DNA from: Mycolicibacterium sp. TY81
GTDB lineage: Bacteria > Actinomycetota > Actinomycetes > Mycobacteriales > Mycobacteriaceae
Assembly (NCBI RefSeq): GCF_018326285.1
Contig: NZ_AP023362.1
Location: 3,658,001 to 3,722,000 of the forward strand
Direction: 5' to 3'
DNA: 64,000 nt
Shown: piece by piece, positions 47,748 to 56,525 of the stretch
Position numbering within the stretch: position 1 is the stretch's first letter
Layout: the number at the start of each line of letters is the position of its first letter
Translations under genes and position numbers: made by a program
The notes under the pieces: model-generated
Told to the model about the DNA's origin: nothing
The model's database searches: none
What the model saw: only the letters and a program-made list of their open reading frames with translations

Positions 47748-48515
47748 ATGTCATCCGTGGATTCAGACAGCCGCCAGCGCCAGATCGTCGAGTTCGCCCG
47801 CACCCGTGGGCGGGTCGAGGTGCTGGCGCTGGCCGAAGAACTGAACGTGGCCTCGGAGACCATCCGCCGCGACCTGAAGGTGCTGGCCGGGCGCCGCATG
47901 CTCAAACGGGTCCACGGTGGAGCCATCCCACTGGAGACAGCGGCATTCGAATCGACGGTGGAGTACCGCAGCCAGGTCGATCTGGCCCAGAAACACCGCA
48001 TCGCGGCCGCCGCCGCGGATCTGCTGCACGGAGCCGAAACCGTTTATCTGGATGAGGGTTTCACTCCGCGGCTGATCGCCGAGCAGCTGGCGGATCAGGA
48101 GCTGACGGTGGTGACGTCGTCACTGCTGGCCGCGGAAGCGCTGGCCCACAGCGCGACCGTGACGGTGATGCTGCTCGGCGGACGAATGCGCGGACGAACC
48201 CTGGCCACGGTGGACAACTGGGCCGTGGAGCGGTTGCGCAGCCTCGTAATCGACGTCGCCTACCTCGGCACCAACGGCATCACGCCCGAGCACGGGCTGA
48301 CCACCCCCGATCCCGCGGTGGCCGCGGTCAAGCAAACCGCGGTGTCGGTCGCGATGCGCCGCATCCTGGTGGCCGCCGATTCCAAATTCGGCGAGACCAG
48401 CTTCTGCCGGTTCGCCGACGTGTCCGACTTCGACGCGATCGTCACCGGTACGGAACTGCCGGCCGCCGCGGCGGCCCGTTATGAAGCGCTAGGGCCTTCG
48501 GTGGTGCGCGCGTGA
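47748..48515 (+). CDS. DeoR/GlpR family transcriptional regulator
   Basis: A 255-residue repressor. The N-terminal winged helix has the DeoR signature RQRQIVEFARTRGRVEVLAL then LNVASETIRRDLKVL and RVHGGAI. The C-terminal sugar-phosphate sensor has YLDEGFTPRLIAEQL and VVTSSLLAAEALA, DSKFGETSFCRFADVSD. It lies 15 bases after mtlA, so it is co-transcribed and probably acts on the repeat array at 45644-45688. The effector is likely a phosphorylated polyol or fructose phosphate. Confidence 0.9.
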   Translation: MSSVDSDSRQRQIVEFARTRGRVEVLALAEELNVASETIRRDLKVLAGRRMLKRVHGGAIPLETAAFESTVEYRSQVDLAQKHRIAAAAADLLHGAETVYLDEGFTPRLIAEQLADQELTVVTSSLLAAEALAHSATVTVMLLGGRMRGRTLATVDNWAVERLRSLVIDVAYLGTNGITPEHGLTTPDPAVAAVKQTAVSVAMRRILVAADSKFGETSFCRFADVSDFDAIVTGTELPAAAAARYEALGPSVVRA

Positions 48516-48609
48516 GTAGCGCGGCTGAACCGGTGGGCACAGCTGCCGTCAACGAGAGTGTCCGCACTGTCACCGGTGTCCTGATGTAGGCCGAAAAACT
48601 CCTTGCTGT

Positions 48610-48625
48610 TCGAACATATGTTCGA
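48610..48625. promoter_or_regulatory. LexA (SOS) box
   Basis: TCGAACATATGTTCGA is a perfect match to the mycobacterial LexA operator TCGAAC-N4-GTTCGA. It ends at 48625, directly before the -10 box TACAAT at 48626-48631, so bound LexA would block this promoter. Confidence 0.93.
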
Positions 48626-48631
48626 TACAAT
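48626..48631 (+). promoter_or_regulatory. -10 box of the SOS promoter
   Basis: TACAAT abuts the LexA box and lies 5 bases before the ATG at 48637, implying a leaderless or nearly leaderless message. Confidence 0.6.
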
Positions 48632-48636
48632 TGGGC

Positions 48637-49878
48637 ATGGGAATCACACCGGATCTCAACGCTCTTCTCGATCACCTTCGCAGTGTGCAGGTCTCCGACG
48701 AGATGTCGGTGGACGAGGTCGTTGCGGCGATGACGTGCGTGCTGCGGCTGCGCAATGTGGCCGACCATCTGGCGGCGATGCTGACCGGGGCGCTGGACCG
48801 CTGTGGTGCCGCGGCCGCGCAGGGGCGGACGCCGAGGGAGTTGTTGATGGCGTTGGGGTGTGCGCCGTCGGTCGCGCAGCGGCTGGTCCGGGTCGGCGCC
48901 GCGTTACCGGCATTGCCCACATTGGCGGCCCATGCCGCCGACGGTGCGATCTCCGGGGAGCATGTCGATGCGATCGTCAAAGGCATCAACCACATCCGCG
49001 CCCGCGCACCCGGCGAGCTGGACGAGGAGACCCGGTACCAGCAGGTGACCGATCTGTTGGGACAGTTCTACTCCGGCGCCACCCCCGCCGACATCGACAA
49101 ACGCGCCCGCCGGCTGGGCAACCGGGTCGCCGCTGCCGAAGGTGGGTTGCCGGCCGCCGAGGACCGGTCGATCAACACCGTCGAGCACCGCGTCACCTCC
49201 GATGGTCGGGTGCAGGTGCGCGCGGACTTGGACGTGGAGGTGGGCGCCAAGCTGGTCGCAGCGATCGAGGAACACTCGGCACCGCGGCCAGAACCCGACG
49301 GCACCCCCGACACCCGCACCGCGGGCAGGCGGCGGGCGGATGCGCTGGAGGCGGTGCTGGACATCGCCGCCCGCGGCGGCGACACCGCGTCCGCGCCGCG
49401 CACCCAGCTACTGGTGACGGTGCCCGCCGACACCCCCGACCTGGCGGCGTTGGAATTCATCGGATCGATCAGCACCATGACCCTGGAACGAATCTGCTGC
49501 GACACCACCGTCACCACGATCATCGTCGACGGCGAACACGTACCCCTCGATATAGGGCGCGAGAAGCGGCTGTTCCCGCCGCACCTGCGCAAAGCGCTCT
49601 ATCACCGCGATGAATGCTGCATCAAATGCGGCGCCCCACCCGGACGCACCCACGCCCACCACATCATCCACTGGACCCACCACGGTGAGACATCACTAGC
49701 CAACGGCTGCCTGCTGTGCCCGGCCTGCCACGCCAACGTCCACCACGACGGCTGGGACGTCGTCATGGGCCTGGACAAACACCCCTGGCTCATCCCACCC
49801 GCGGCCGTCGACCCACACCGAAAACCCATCCCCGCATACAACCGCCGCACCATGCGCCTCGACCACGCGGCCGCATAA
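48637..49878 (+). CDS. 13E12 repeat family protein: DUF222 with C-terminal HNH nuclease domain
   Basis: A 413-residue protein of the mycobacterial REP13E12 family. DUF222 spans about 20-300. The HNH domain is near the C-terminus: CIKCGAPPGRTHAHHIIHWT, then NGCLLCPACHANVHHDGW, with both zinc CxxC pairs and the HH/N/H catalytic pattern intact. I prefer the ATG at 48637 since it lies 5 bases from the -10 box; a TTG at 48631 is in frame. The perfect LexA box makes it a DNA-damage-inducible gene. In M. tuberculosis such repeats are also integration sites of prophage phiRv1. Confidence 0.93.
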   Translation: MGITPDLNALLDHLRSVQVSDEMSVDEVVAAMTCVLRLRNVADHLAAMLTGALDRCGAAAAQGRTPRELLMALGCAPSVAQRLVRVGAALPALPTLAAHAADGAISGEHVDAIVKGINHIRARAPGELDEETRYQQVTDLLGQFYSGATPADIDKRARRLGNRVAAAEGGLPAAEDRSINTVEHRVTSDGRVQVRADLDVEVGAKLVAAIEEHSAPRPEPDGTPDTRTAGRRRADALEAVLDIAARGGDTASAPRTQLLVTVPADTPDLAALEFIGSISTMTLERICCDTTVTTIIVDGEHVPLDIGREKRLFPPHLRKALYHRDECCIKCGAPPGRTHAHHIIHWTHHGETSLANGCLLCPACHANVHHDGWDVVMGLDKHPWLIPPAAVDPHRKPIPAYNRRTMRLDHAAA

Positions 49879-49925
49879 CACCTAAAGCGTTACGCACCTT
49901 GACAACTCAACAGTGACAACGCAAA

Positions 49926-49969
49926 GCGGGCCTGCTGCTCCTACGGCGGGATGGGAGTAGCAGGCCCGC
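49926..49969. terminator. Bidirectional terminator hairpin
   Basis: The arms 49926-49941 and 49954-49969 match at 15 of 16 positions around a 12-base loop. It lies between the convergent 13E12 and GGDEF genes. Confidence 0.8.
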
Positions 49970-49990
49970 ACCCGGAGGATCACGAACAGT

Positions 49991-51100
49991 TCACCGCGAT
50001 GTCCGCACCGCGTCAGGCATCGGCGGCAGGTAGCTGACGGCGTTGCCGCCGCCGCGCTTGGCCACGAACATCGCCTCGTCGGCACGGGCGACCAGATCGC
50101 CGAGCAGTTCCGCGTGGTCACACCCGGATTCAGCGAAGTGCGTGATCGCCGCGGCGGTGATCCCGATACTCGCCGTGATCGGCGCGTGGTCGTCGCGGCC
50201 GCACAACGCGACCCGGATCCGGTCGGCCACGGCCACCCAGTCCCCCGGCTGCAGGACGTCGACGACGACGAACTCCTCGCCCCCGACGCGCGCCACCAGC
50301 GCGCCGCCATGCACGGAGGACTCCAGTCGCCGGGCGCAGCGGACCAGCACCTCGTCGCCGGCGCTGTGGCCGAACCGGTCGTTGACGATCTTGAACCGGT
50401 CGAGGTCGATCACGATGACCACGACGTCGGCCGCGCGCTTGCGGTGGCCGCGCAGCAGGTCGTCGATGTGGAGATTGAGACCGCGGCGGTTCAGCAATCC
50501 GGTCAGTGGGTCGTTCGAGGCCTCGTTGGCCTCGTTGCGCAGGGCCCAGATGCCGAAGTGGGCGGCGATCGGCGCCACCGCGAGCGCCCCGCCGGACAGC
50601 AGCTTCACGAACGCCAGGACCGGATCGCCGCCGCCGATGATCGCGATCTCGACGGACATCGCCGCGATCGACGACACCGCCCAACAACTATGTACGGCAA
50701 GCGCTTTGGGGCCGTCGAAGAAGATGATGTAGAACGACACCAGCAGCAGCGCACTCAGCCCGAACATGCCGGACAGCACCTTCTGGTTGAGCAGGGTGAC
50801 CACGGTGACGCCGATGTCGACGTTGATGAGGAACGCGTGCGACACCCGGTACGACGGCCATGGCCGCAGCCACCACACCCAGCTCCACACGTACATCGCC
50901 GTGATGAACACGATGGACACGGCCCGCACGACCGCGCCCGCGGGTGCGTCACCGGACCACTGGGCGATCATGACGATGAGGCCGACCATGCCGACGCCGA
51001 GCCCGACGAGGAACTGGATCAGCCCCGTCAGCGACCGCTTGGCGAAGTACTCGACCTGCGCCTCGTAATCGGTCGGCGTATGCCACCATTCGCGGACCAT
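49991..51100 (-). CDS. GGDEF-domain diguanylate cyclase with N-terminal membrane domain
   Basis: A 369-residue protein. Six or so hydrophobic helices fill residues 20-190. The catalytic domain begins NEASNDPLTGLLNRRGLN, and the active-site signature is intact as RVGGEEFVV, with the metal region VIVIDLDRFKIVNDRFGHS. It should make cyclic di-GMP; no inhibitory RxxD site is evident near the signature. I use the ATG at 51100 (MVREWWHTPTD); a TTG at 51139 with GAGGG upstream would add 13 residues. No EAL domain is present, and no neighbour suggests its input. Confidence 0.87.
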   Translation of the reverse strand: MVREWWHTPTDYEAQVEYFAKRSLTGLIQFLVGLGVGMVGLIVMIAQWSGDAPAGAVVRAVSIVFITAMYVWSWVWWLRPWPSYRVSHAFLINVDIGVTVVTLLNQKVLSGMFGLSALLLVSFYIIFFDGPKALAVHSCWAVSSIAAMSVEIAIIGGGDPVLAFVKLLSGGALAVAPIAAHFGIWALRNEANEASNDPLTGLLNRRGLNLHIDDLLRGHRKRAADVVVIVIDLDRFKIVNDRFGHSAGDEVLVRCARRLESSVHGGALVARVGGEEFVVVDVLQPGDWVAVADRIRVALCGRDDHAPITASIGITAAAITHFAESGCDHAELLGDLVARADEAMFVAKRGGGNAVSYLPPMPDAVRTSR

Positions 51101-51298
51101 CCGGACCGTGGCGTGACGCGCAGCAGCATCCAGCAACAATCCACGGCCCTCACAATGGACACCTTCGGCTGACCCTCAACCCGCATCCAACCATTTCCAC
51201 AGCTAATATTTCAGCAGAATGTGCGGATATGGTTGACCTGCGTTTTCCCATGCTAGAGCACAGGCTTGGTTGATGCCAGCGAACGAGCCGAAGCGAAG

Positions 51299-53167
51299 CT
51301 ATTCGACAGTGACCGACTTCGCCAGGTTCCGCGGCTTGTCCACGTCGTATCCGCGCTCACGGGCCACCGACGCGGCGAACACCTGCAGCGGGATGGTCGA
51401 CAGCAGGGGCTGGAACAACGTCGAGGTCGTCGGCAACTCGAAGATGTAGTCCGCGTACGGCCGCACCGTCTCGTCGCCTTCCTCGGCGATGACGATGGTG
51501 ACCGCGCCACGGGCCTGAATCTCCCGGATGTTGCTCAGCAGCTTGGCGTGCAGCATCGATGAGCCCTTGGGCGACGGCATCACCACGATCACCGGCAGAT
51601 CGTCGTCGATCAGCGCGATGGGACCGTGCTTGAGCTCGCCGGCGGCAAAGCCCTCGGCGTGCATGTACGCCAGCTCCTTGAGCTTGAGCGCACCCTCGAG
51701 CGCCACCGGGTAGCCAACATGGCGCCCCAGGAACAGCACCGTCGGCGACTTCGCGAACTGCCGGCCCAGATCGGCGATCGGGTCCAGCCGCTCGAGCACC
51801 TGCTCGACCAACGCCGGCATGGCCTCCAGCTCGCGGTACTCGCGGGCGACCTCGTCCGGGTACTTGGTGCCGCGCGCCTGTGCCAGCGCCAGGCCCACCA
51901 GGTAGTTGGCGGCCACCTGGGCCAGGAACGTCTTGGTCGCGGCGACGCCGATCTCCGGCCCTGCCCGGGTGTAGAGCACGGCGTCGGCCTCGCGCGGAAT
52001 CTGCGAGCCGTTGGTGTTGCAGATGGCGAGCACCTTGGCCTTCTGGCCCTTGGCGTGCCGGACGGCCTCGAGGGTGTCTGCGGTCTCGCCGGACTGCGAG
52101 ATGGCGATCACCAGCGTGCTGCGGTCCAGCACCGGGTCGCGGTACCGGAACTCGCTGGCCAACTCGACCTCGACCGGCAGCCGCGTCCAGTGCTCGATGG
52201 CGTACTTGGCGAGCAGGCCGGAGTGGTACGCGGTACCGCAGGCGACGATGAAGACCTTGTCGACATCGCGCAGCTCCTGGTCGGACAACCGCTGCTCGTC
52301 GAGCACGATCTTGCCGTCGACGAAGTGACCGAGCAGCGTGTCGGAGACGGCCGCGGGCTGCTCGGCGATCTCCTTGTACATGAAGTAGTCGTAGCCGCCC
52401 TTTTCGGCAGCCGACAGGTCCCAGTCGATGTGGAACGGGCGCGCGCGGTCGGACGCGTCGTTGCCGTCGAAGTCCAGCACCTGGTAGCCGTCCGCGGTGA
52501 TCACCACGGCCTGGTCCTGTCCGAGTTCGACGGCGTCGCGGGTGTACTCGATGAAGGCCGCGACATCGGAGCCGACGAACATCTCACCGTCGCCGACGCC
52601 GACCACCAGCGGGGTGGACCGGCGGGCCGCGATGATGGTGCCGGGATCGTCGGCGTTGCTGAACACCAGCGTGAAGTGACCCTCCAGCCGGCGCAGCACC
52701 GCCAGCACCGACGCGACGAAGTCACCGGCCGTCGGGCCGTTCCGGTAGGCCTGTGCCACCAGGTGGACGGCGACCTCGGAGTCTGTGTCGCTCTGGAACT
52801 CGACGCCGGCGGCCTCCAGCTCGGCGCGCAGCCCGGCGAAGTTCTCGATGATGCCGTTGTGGACCACCGCGAGCTTGCCGCTGGCATCGCTGTGCGGATG
52901 CGCATTGCGGTCGGTGGGACGCCCGTGGGTCGCCCAGCGGGTGTGCCCCATGCCGGTGGTGCCCTCGAGCTCGGCGGCATCGGTCTCGGCCAGCGCCTCT
53001 TCCAGATTGGCCAGTCGGCCGGCGCGCCGCCGGATGGTCAGACCCCCGTGGCCATCGGCCAGGGCGACACCGGACGAGTCGTAGCCGCGGTATTCCATCC
53101 GTCGCAGCGCGTCGACCACGATGTCGCGGGCCGGCCGTTGCCCGACATAGCCGACGATTCCACACAT
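51299..53167 (-). CDS. glmS: Glutamine--fructose-6-phosphate aminotransferase (isomerizing)
   Basis: A 622-residue enzyme that makes glucosamine-6-phosphate, the first step to UDP-GlcNAc. The glutaminase nucleophile is C2 after removal of Met (MCGIVGYVG), with HTRWATHG and the HNGIIENF loop. Two SIS domains follow (IVACGTAYHSG, ISQSGETADT and the C-terminal KPRNLAKSVTVE). Length and position match Rv3436c. The ATG at 53167 lies 8 bases after TACCCT. No ribozyme-like leader was seen. Confidence 0.97.
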   Translation of the reverse strand: MCGIVGYVGQRPARDIVVDALRRMEYRGYDSSGVALADGHGGLTIRRRAGRLANLEEALAETDAAELEGTTGMGHTRWATHGRPTDRNAHPHSDASGKLAVVHNGIIENFAGLRAELEAAGVEFQSDTDSEVAVHLVAQAYRNGPTAGDFVASVLAVLRRLEGHFTLVFSNADDPGTIIAARRSTPLVVGVGDGEMFVGSDVAAFIEYTRDAVELGQDQAVVITADGYQVLDFDGNDASDRARPFHIDWDLSAAEKGGYDYFMYKEIAEQPAAVSDTLLGHFVDGKIVLDEQRLSDQELRDVDKVFIVACGTAYHSGLLAKYAIEHWTRLPVEVELASEFRYRDPVLDRSTLVIAISQSGETADTLEAVRHAKGQKAKVLAICNTNGSQIPREADAVLYTRAGPEIGVAATKTFLAQVAANYLVGLALAQARGTKYPDEVAREYRELEAMPALVEQVLERLDPIADLGRQFAKSPTVLFLGRHVGYPVALEGALKLKELAYMHAEGFAAGELKHGPIALIDDDLPVIVVMPSPKGSSMLHAKLLSNIREIQARGAVTIVIAEEGDETVRPYADYIFELPTTSTLFQPLLSTIPLQVFAASVARERGYDVDKPRNLAKSVTVE

Positions 53168-53240
53168 GGTTATCCAGGGTAGTGCAGCCGCCCGGGTGCC
53201 GGACCGTGCATGCGTGACGCACAAACCAGGGCCACTGCGC

Positions 53241-53246
53241 TAACGT
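53241..53246 (+). promoter_or_regulatory. -10 box for leaderless transcript
   Basis: TAACGT is followed by 6 bases and the GTG at 53253. Confidence 0.45.
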
Positions 53247-53252
53247 CATCGC

Positions 53253-54104
53253 GTGGCCAAGACGAAGAAGCTCTTCGGCGCTCTGACGCGCCGCGGCCCG
53301 CACCGCGTTCTGCGTGGTGACCTGGGTTTTGCCGGTCTGCCGGGCACGGTCTACACCCCCGAGTCGGGGCTGAATCTGCCCGGCGTGGCATTCGGCCACG
53401 ACTGGTTGCAGGGTGTCGGACGTTACAACGGCACGCTCGAGCATCTGGCGTCCTGGGGCATCGTCGCGGCCGCACCCAACACCGAGACCGGCATCGCGCC
53501 GTCGGTGCTGAACCTGGCGTACGACCTGGGCACCACCCTCGACATCATCACCGGAGTCCGGCTGGGCCCCGGCAAGATCAGCGTGCACCCGACCAAGCTG
53601 GGCCTGGTCGGGCACGGTTTCGGGGCCTCGGCCGCGGTCTTCACCGCCGCCGGCCTTGGCTCGTCGGCCAACCCGCTCAAGGCAGTAGCCGCGGTGTTCC
53701 CGACCGCGAGCAAGCCCGATGCTGACCAGCCCGCGTCGGGTCTGCGGGTTCCTGGCCTGATCCTCAACGCACCGGGCGCCGACCTGACCATCCAGTCCAA
53801 CGCCACCGAGCTGGCCGCCGCATGGCGGACGGCGACGGTGCGGACCGTCGCCAAGGCCGTCCCGGGCGGTCTGGCCGAGGGCTTCCGGCTGTCCAAACTG
53901 GTCGGGATGCCCGGCGCGGATCGCCGCACCCAGAAGACGGTGCGCGCGCTGCTGACTGGCTACCTGCTGTTCCAGCTGACCGGCGACAAGACCTACAAGG
54001 ATTTCGCCGACGCCGACGTGGTGCTGCCGAAGACCGTCGCCGCCGATCCGGACGCGGAGAACCCGGCACTGGAGGACAAGGTCGCTGCCCTGTTGAAGGG
54101 CTAG
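53253..54104 (+). CDS. Alpha/beta-hydrolase-fold protein lacking the nucleophile (Rv3438-like)
   Basis: A 283-residue protein matching Rv3438 by position and size. It has the alpha/beta-hydrolase layout (GVAFGHDWLQGVGRY, ASWGIVAAAPNTETG) but the nucleophile elbow reads GLVGHGFGASA, with Gly where the catalytic Ser should be. A hydrolytic activity is therefore doubtful. No signal peptide. The GTG start is supported by a leaderless-type -10 box. A scaffold or binding role is possible. Confidence 0.82.
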   Translation: MAKTKKLFGALTRRGPHRVLRGDLGFAGLPGTVYTPESGLNLPGVAFGHDWLQGVGRYNGTLEHLASWGIVAAAPNTETGIAPSVLNLAYDLGTTLDIITGVRLGPGKISVHPTKLGLVGHGFGASAAVFTAAGLGSSANPLKAVAAVFPTASKPDADQPASGLRVPGLILNAPGADLTIQSNATELAAAWRTATVRTVAKAVPGGLAEGFRLSKLVGMPGADRRTQKTVRALLTGYLLFQLTGDKTYKDFADADVVLPKTVAADPDAENPALEDKVAALLKG

Positions 54105-54186
54105 GAGCGTGTGCACGCGGCTGCACCATCGGCACCAAACCGAGTGCTGACGTTTTGACGCTGACGTCCGGGGTAACTGCGTCAGC

Positions 54187-54879
54187 GTGTTGGAGACCGT
54201 CACCGCCCCGTTTCAGTGGGTCGCCGCTGCCCGACACCGCCGGGTGTTCCACCCGGGTGGCGTACTGGCACGGGGTTCGATCGAGCGGGTGGCGGCGCGC
54301 GACGTAGGCCTACCGATCGAGTCCGCCTCCGATGTGCTGGTGCGGCTTTCGAAGGGAATCGGCACACCGGGAGCGCTGCCCGACGTGATCGGGCTGGCGT
54401 TTCGGCTGCCGGCGGGTGACTCGGAGACGGCAGCGGCGGCACCGCCCTGGGACGTGCTGTTGGCGTCGGCGGGCCGCGGACGGCTCAGCCGCTTCGGCGT
54501 CCGGCCGGTCGTTCGATGGCCGGGCCAGCCGATGTCCAGTGTCATGCCACTGCGGTACCAGGGCACCAACTGGTGGCTGCGCGCGCAGATCCTGAGCCAT
54601 GTCGACGGCGCCGGAGTGTCGCTGGACAGCATCCGCAGCGCCCTGCACGACGGGCCGATGACCGTCGCCATCGACCAGGCCCCGGGCTTCGCATCGTTTC
54701 GCCCGTTGGCCAGGCTGACGATCAAAGACGTTGTGCCGCACGATGAAATAGCCGACACCGACTTCGACCCGGTGCTGCATACCGCACCCGGCATGCAGCT
54801 GGCGCCGCACTGGCTGTCGAACCTACGGATGCAGGCGTATCGACGCAGCCGCAAAGGGCGGCACCCCGACAGCGCATGA
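54187..54879 (+). CDS. Conserved hypothetical protein, possibly catalase-superfamily-like
   Basis: A 230-residue soluble protein. The segments RVFHPGGVLARGSIERV and DVLVRLSKGIGTPGALPDVI recall the start of the haem-catalase core (R-x-H-x2-G and a vRfS-like strand followed by D-x-hydrophobic-G), but the match is distant. Homologues are sometimes labelled phosphodiesterase without evidence I know of. The start is GTG at 54187. It ends 29 bases before hemerythrin and close to a Mn catalase, so a peroxide- or oxygen-related role is possible. Confidence 0.7.
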   Translation: MLETVTAPFQWVAAARHRRVFHPGGVLARGSIERVAARDVGLPIESASDVLVRLSKGIGTPGALPDVIGLAFRLPAGDSETAAAAPPWDVLLASAGRGRLSRFGVRPVVRWPGQPMSSVMPLRYQGTNWWLRAQILSHVDGAGVSLDSIRSALHDGPMTVAIDQAPGFASFRPLARLTIKDVVPHDEIADTDFDPVLHTAPGMQLAPHWLSNLRMQAYRRSRKGRHPDSA

Positions 54880-54908
54880 CCCAGATCCGGACCGAAGAGG
54901 AGAACCGT

Positions 54909-55493
54909 ATGGACGCCTTGGCATTTCTGCGACGTGAACACGAGAGCGTGCTGGGCATGTTCGAAGTGCTCGACGGAGCTCCCCGCGGGACCGGCGCTCA
55001 GCAGAGCGGCCTGGCGACGATGGTCGAGAACTTGGTGATCGCCGAATCACAGCACGAGGCAATCGAAGAGCAGTTGTTCTGGCCGGCGGTCCGGGACGCG
55101 CTCGATGACGGTGACGAACTCGCCGATCACGCCATCTCTCAGGAAGAGGCCGGGAAGAAGCTGCTGCAGCAATTGGCGGACGGCGCGCCCGGCGAAGCGG
55201 AATATCATGCGGCACTTGACGAATTCATCAAGGCCGGCCGCGAGCACATCGCCTACGAGCAAGACGTCGTGTGGCCCAGGCTGTCCGCCGCGGTGAGCGA
55301 CGAACGCTTGGAAAAGCTGGGCCACGAACTCGAAGCAGCCAAGAAGATGGCGGCAACCCGGCCGCATCCAGATACCCCGTCGAGTTCCGCGGTACAGAAA
55401 ACGGTGGGTGTGGCGGCCGCCGTGGTCGACCACGTTCGGGACGCGGTGAGTGGACGAGACCGACAGAATCCGCCCGACCCACCTACCTCGTGA
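54909..55493 (+). CDS. Hemerythrin HHE domain protein
   Basis: A 194-residue four-helix hemerythrin-like protein. Iron-ligand candidates are in FLRREHESVLGMF, ESQHEAIEEQLFWPAV, DHAISQEE and AGREHIAYEQDVVWPRL. The C-terminal tail is Pro/Asp-rich and disordered. I use the ATG at 54909 with GAGGAG 6 bases upstream; the ATG at 54876 overlaps the previous stop. Mycobacterial HHE proteins affect peroxide sensitivity. The convergent neighbour is a manganese catalase, which fits an oxidative-stress theme. Confidence 0.88.
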   Translation: MDALAFLRREHESVLGMFEVLDGAPRGTGAQQSGLATMVENLVIAESQHEAIEEQLFWPAVRDALDDGDELADHAISQEEAGKKLLQQLADGAPGEAEYHAALDEFIKAGREHIAYEQDVVWPRLSAAVSDERLEKLGHELEAAKKMAATRPHPDTPSSSAVQKTVGVAAAVVDHVRDAVSGRDRQNPPDPPTS

Positions 55494-55504
55494 TTGTCTT
55501 ACGG

Positions 55505-55539
55505 CCGCGGCCACCGGCGTTCGTCGCCGGTGGCCGCGG
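55505..55539. terminator. Perfect 15-bp bidirectional terminator hairpin
   Basis: CCGCGGCCACCGGCG (55505-55519) and its exact complement (55525-55539) flank a 5-base loop, between the convergent hemerythrin and Mn-catalase genes. Confidence 0.85.
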
Positions 55540-55548
55540 ACCGCTGGA

Positions 55549-56442
55549 TCAGGTTGTGGCGGTGTGCTGTTCGTGGGTGAACGGCTTGTCGCAGTGCACC
55601 GCGGGTTCTCCACTGGGATTGTTCTTGGCCCCGGTGTTCTTCTGCAGGGACGTGCCCAGCCAGTCTTTCGTGGGCGACTTCACGTAGTTCCACGACATAC
55701 CTTCTGGCCACGGACCCTGACCTTCGTTCCATGGTCCGCGGACGTCGCCCTGACCGTTGGACATGTTGAACGCGAGGGTCTGGAAACGCTCGTCGCCGGC
55801 CAGGGTGCCCGGCGGGAAGTTGACCGGCAGCTCGTTCAGGGCGGCGGTGAACTGCTGGAAATGGGTGACTTCGCGCGTCATCAGGAACGTGAGCGTGTCC
55901 TGCACGCCCGGATCGTCGGTGAACTGCTTGAGGTATTCGTAGACGATCTTGGCCCTCGACTCTGCGGCCAGATTGCTGCGCAGGTCGACCGAGGGATCAC
56001 CGTTCGCGTTGACATACGACCCCGACCACGGAATCGCGGCCGCATTGCTGACGTCCGGGCCGCCGCCGGTCAGCACGCAGTACAGCGGATTCATCGCGAC
56101 CTGGTGAATGGCCTGGTCGCGGCCATCCGGACTGGCGACCGTCGCCATCCAGTCGCAGCGCTCGTTGGCCTGCTTGAGATCGTCATTGAAGCCGTCCAGC
56201 AGCATCGTGATCATGGCACCGACCATCTCGAGATGGCTCAGTTCCTCGGTGGCGATGTCCATGAACAGGTCGTACATTTTTGGGTTCTTTTCGCGCAGCA
56301 CGAATGCCTGGGTGAAGTACTGCATCGCCGCTTTGAGTTCCCCGTTCGCGCCGCCGAACTGCTCCTGTAGCAGCGTCGCAAAGCGCGGATCGGGTTGATC
56401 GACGCGTACCTCGAATTGCAAATCCTTGTGATGAGTGAACAT
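55549..56442 (-). CDS. Manganese catalase
   Basis: A 297-residue ferritin-like catalase that splits hydrogen peroxide with a dimanganese site. The first ligand region is FGGANGELKAAMQYFTQAF, the next is DIATEELSHLEMV (E-x2-H), and the later pair is in RAKIVYEYLK and TREVTHFQQF. The C-terminus wraps the subunit (FTHEQHTATT). The ATG at 56442 (MFTHHKDLQ) has AAGGGAG upstream. The upstream in-frame extension lies in the neighbour's region and was not used. Confidence 0.93.
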   Translation of the reverse strand: MFTHHKDLQFEVRVDQPDPRFATLLQEQFGGANGELKAAMQYFTQAFVLREKNPKMYDLFMDIATEELSHLEMVGAMITMLLDGFNDDLKQANERCDWMATVASPDGRDQAIHQVAMNPLYCVLTGGGPDVSNAAAIPWSGSYVNANGDPSVDLRSNLAAESRAKIVYEYLKQFTDDPGVQDTLTFLMTREVTHFQQFTAALNELPVNFPPGTLAGDERFQTLAFNMSNGQGDVRGPWNEGQGPWPEGMSWNYVKSPTKDWLGTSLQKNTGAKNNPSGEPAVHCDKPFTHEQHTATT

Positions 56443-56525
56443 TCGCGCTCCCTTGGGCTGGTAGTGATCTACCGCAACCGCGTACCCCCTGCCGGCCCGG
56501 CGAAACAGCATCCAGCCCGACGGCT

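Noticed and set aside
48530..48590. ACCGGTG/CACCGGT inverted repeat after the DeoR gene as terminator
   Set aside because: Seven-base arms separated by more than 35 bases with no T-run are too weak to support.
48637..49878. 13E12 gene as part of an intact insertion sequence or prophage
   Set aside because: No transposase, integrase or terminal repeats seen around it; only the HNH/DUF222 gene is present.
51180..51250. CAACCAT/ATGGTTG inverted repeat upstream of the GGDEF gene
   Set aside because: Short arms with a long loop; likely chance in a slightly AT-richer spacer.
51626..53182. 518-residue open frame antisense to glmS
   Set aside because: Covers glmS exactly on the other strand and has no domain signature.
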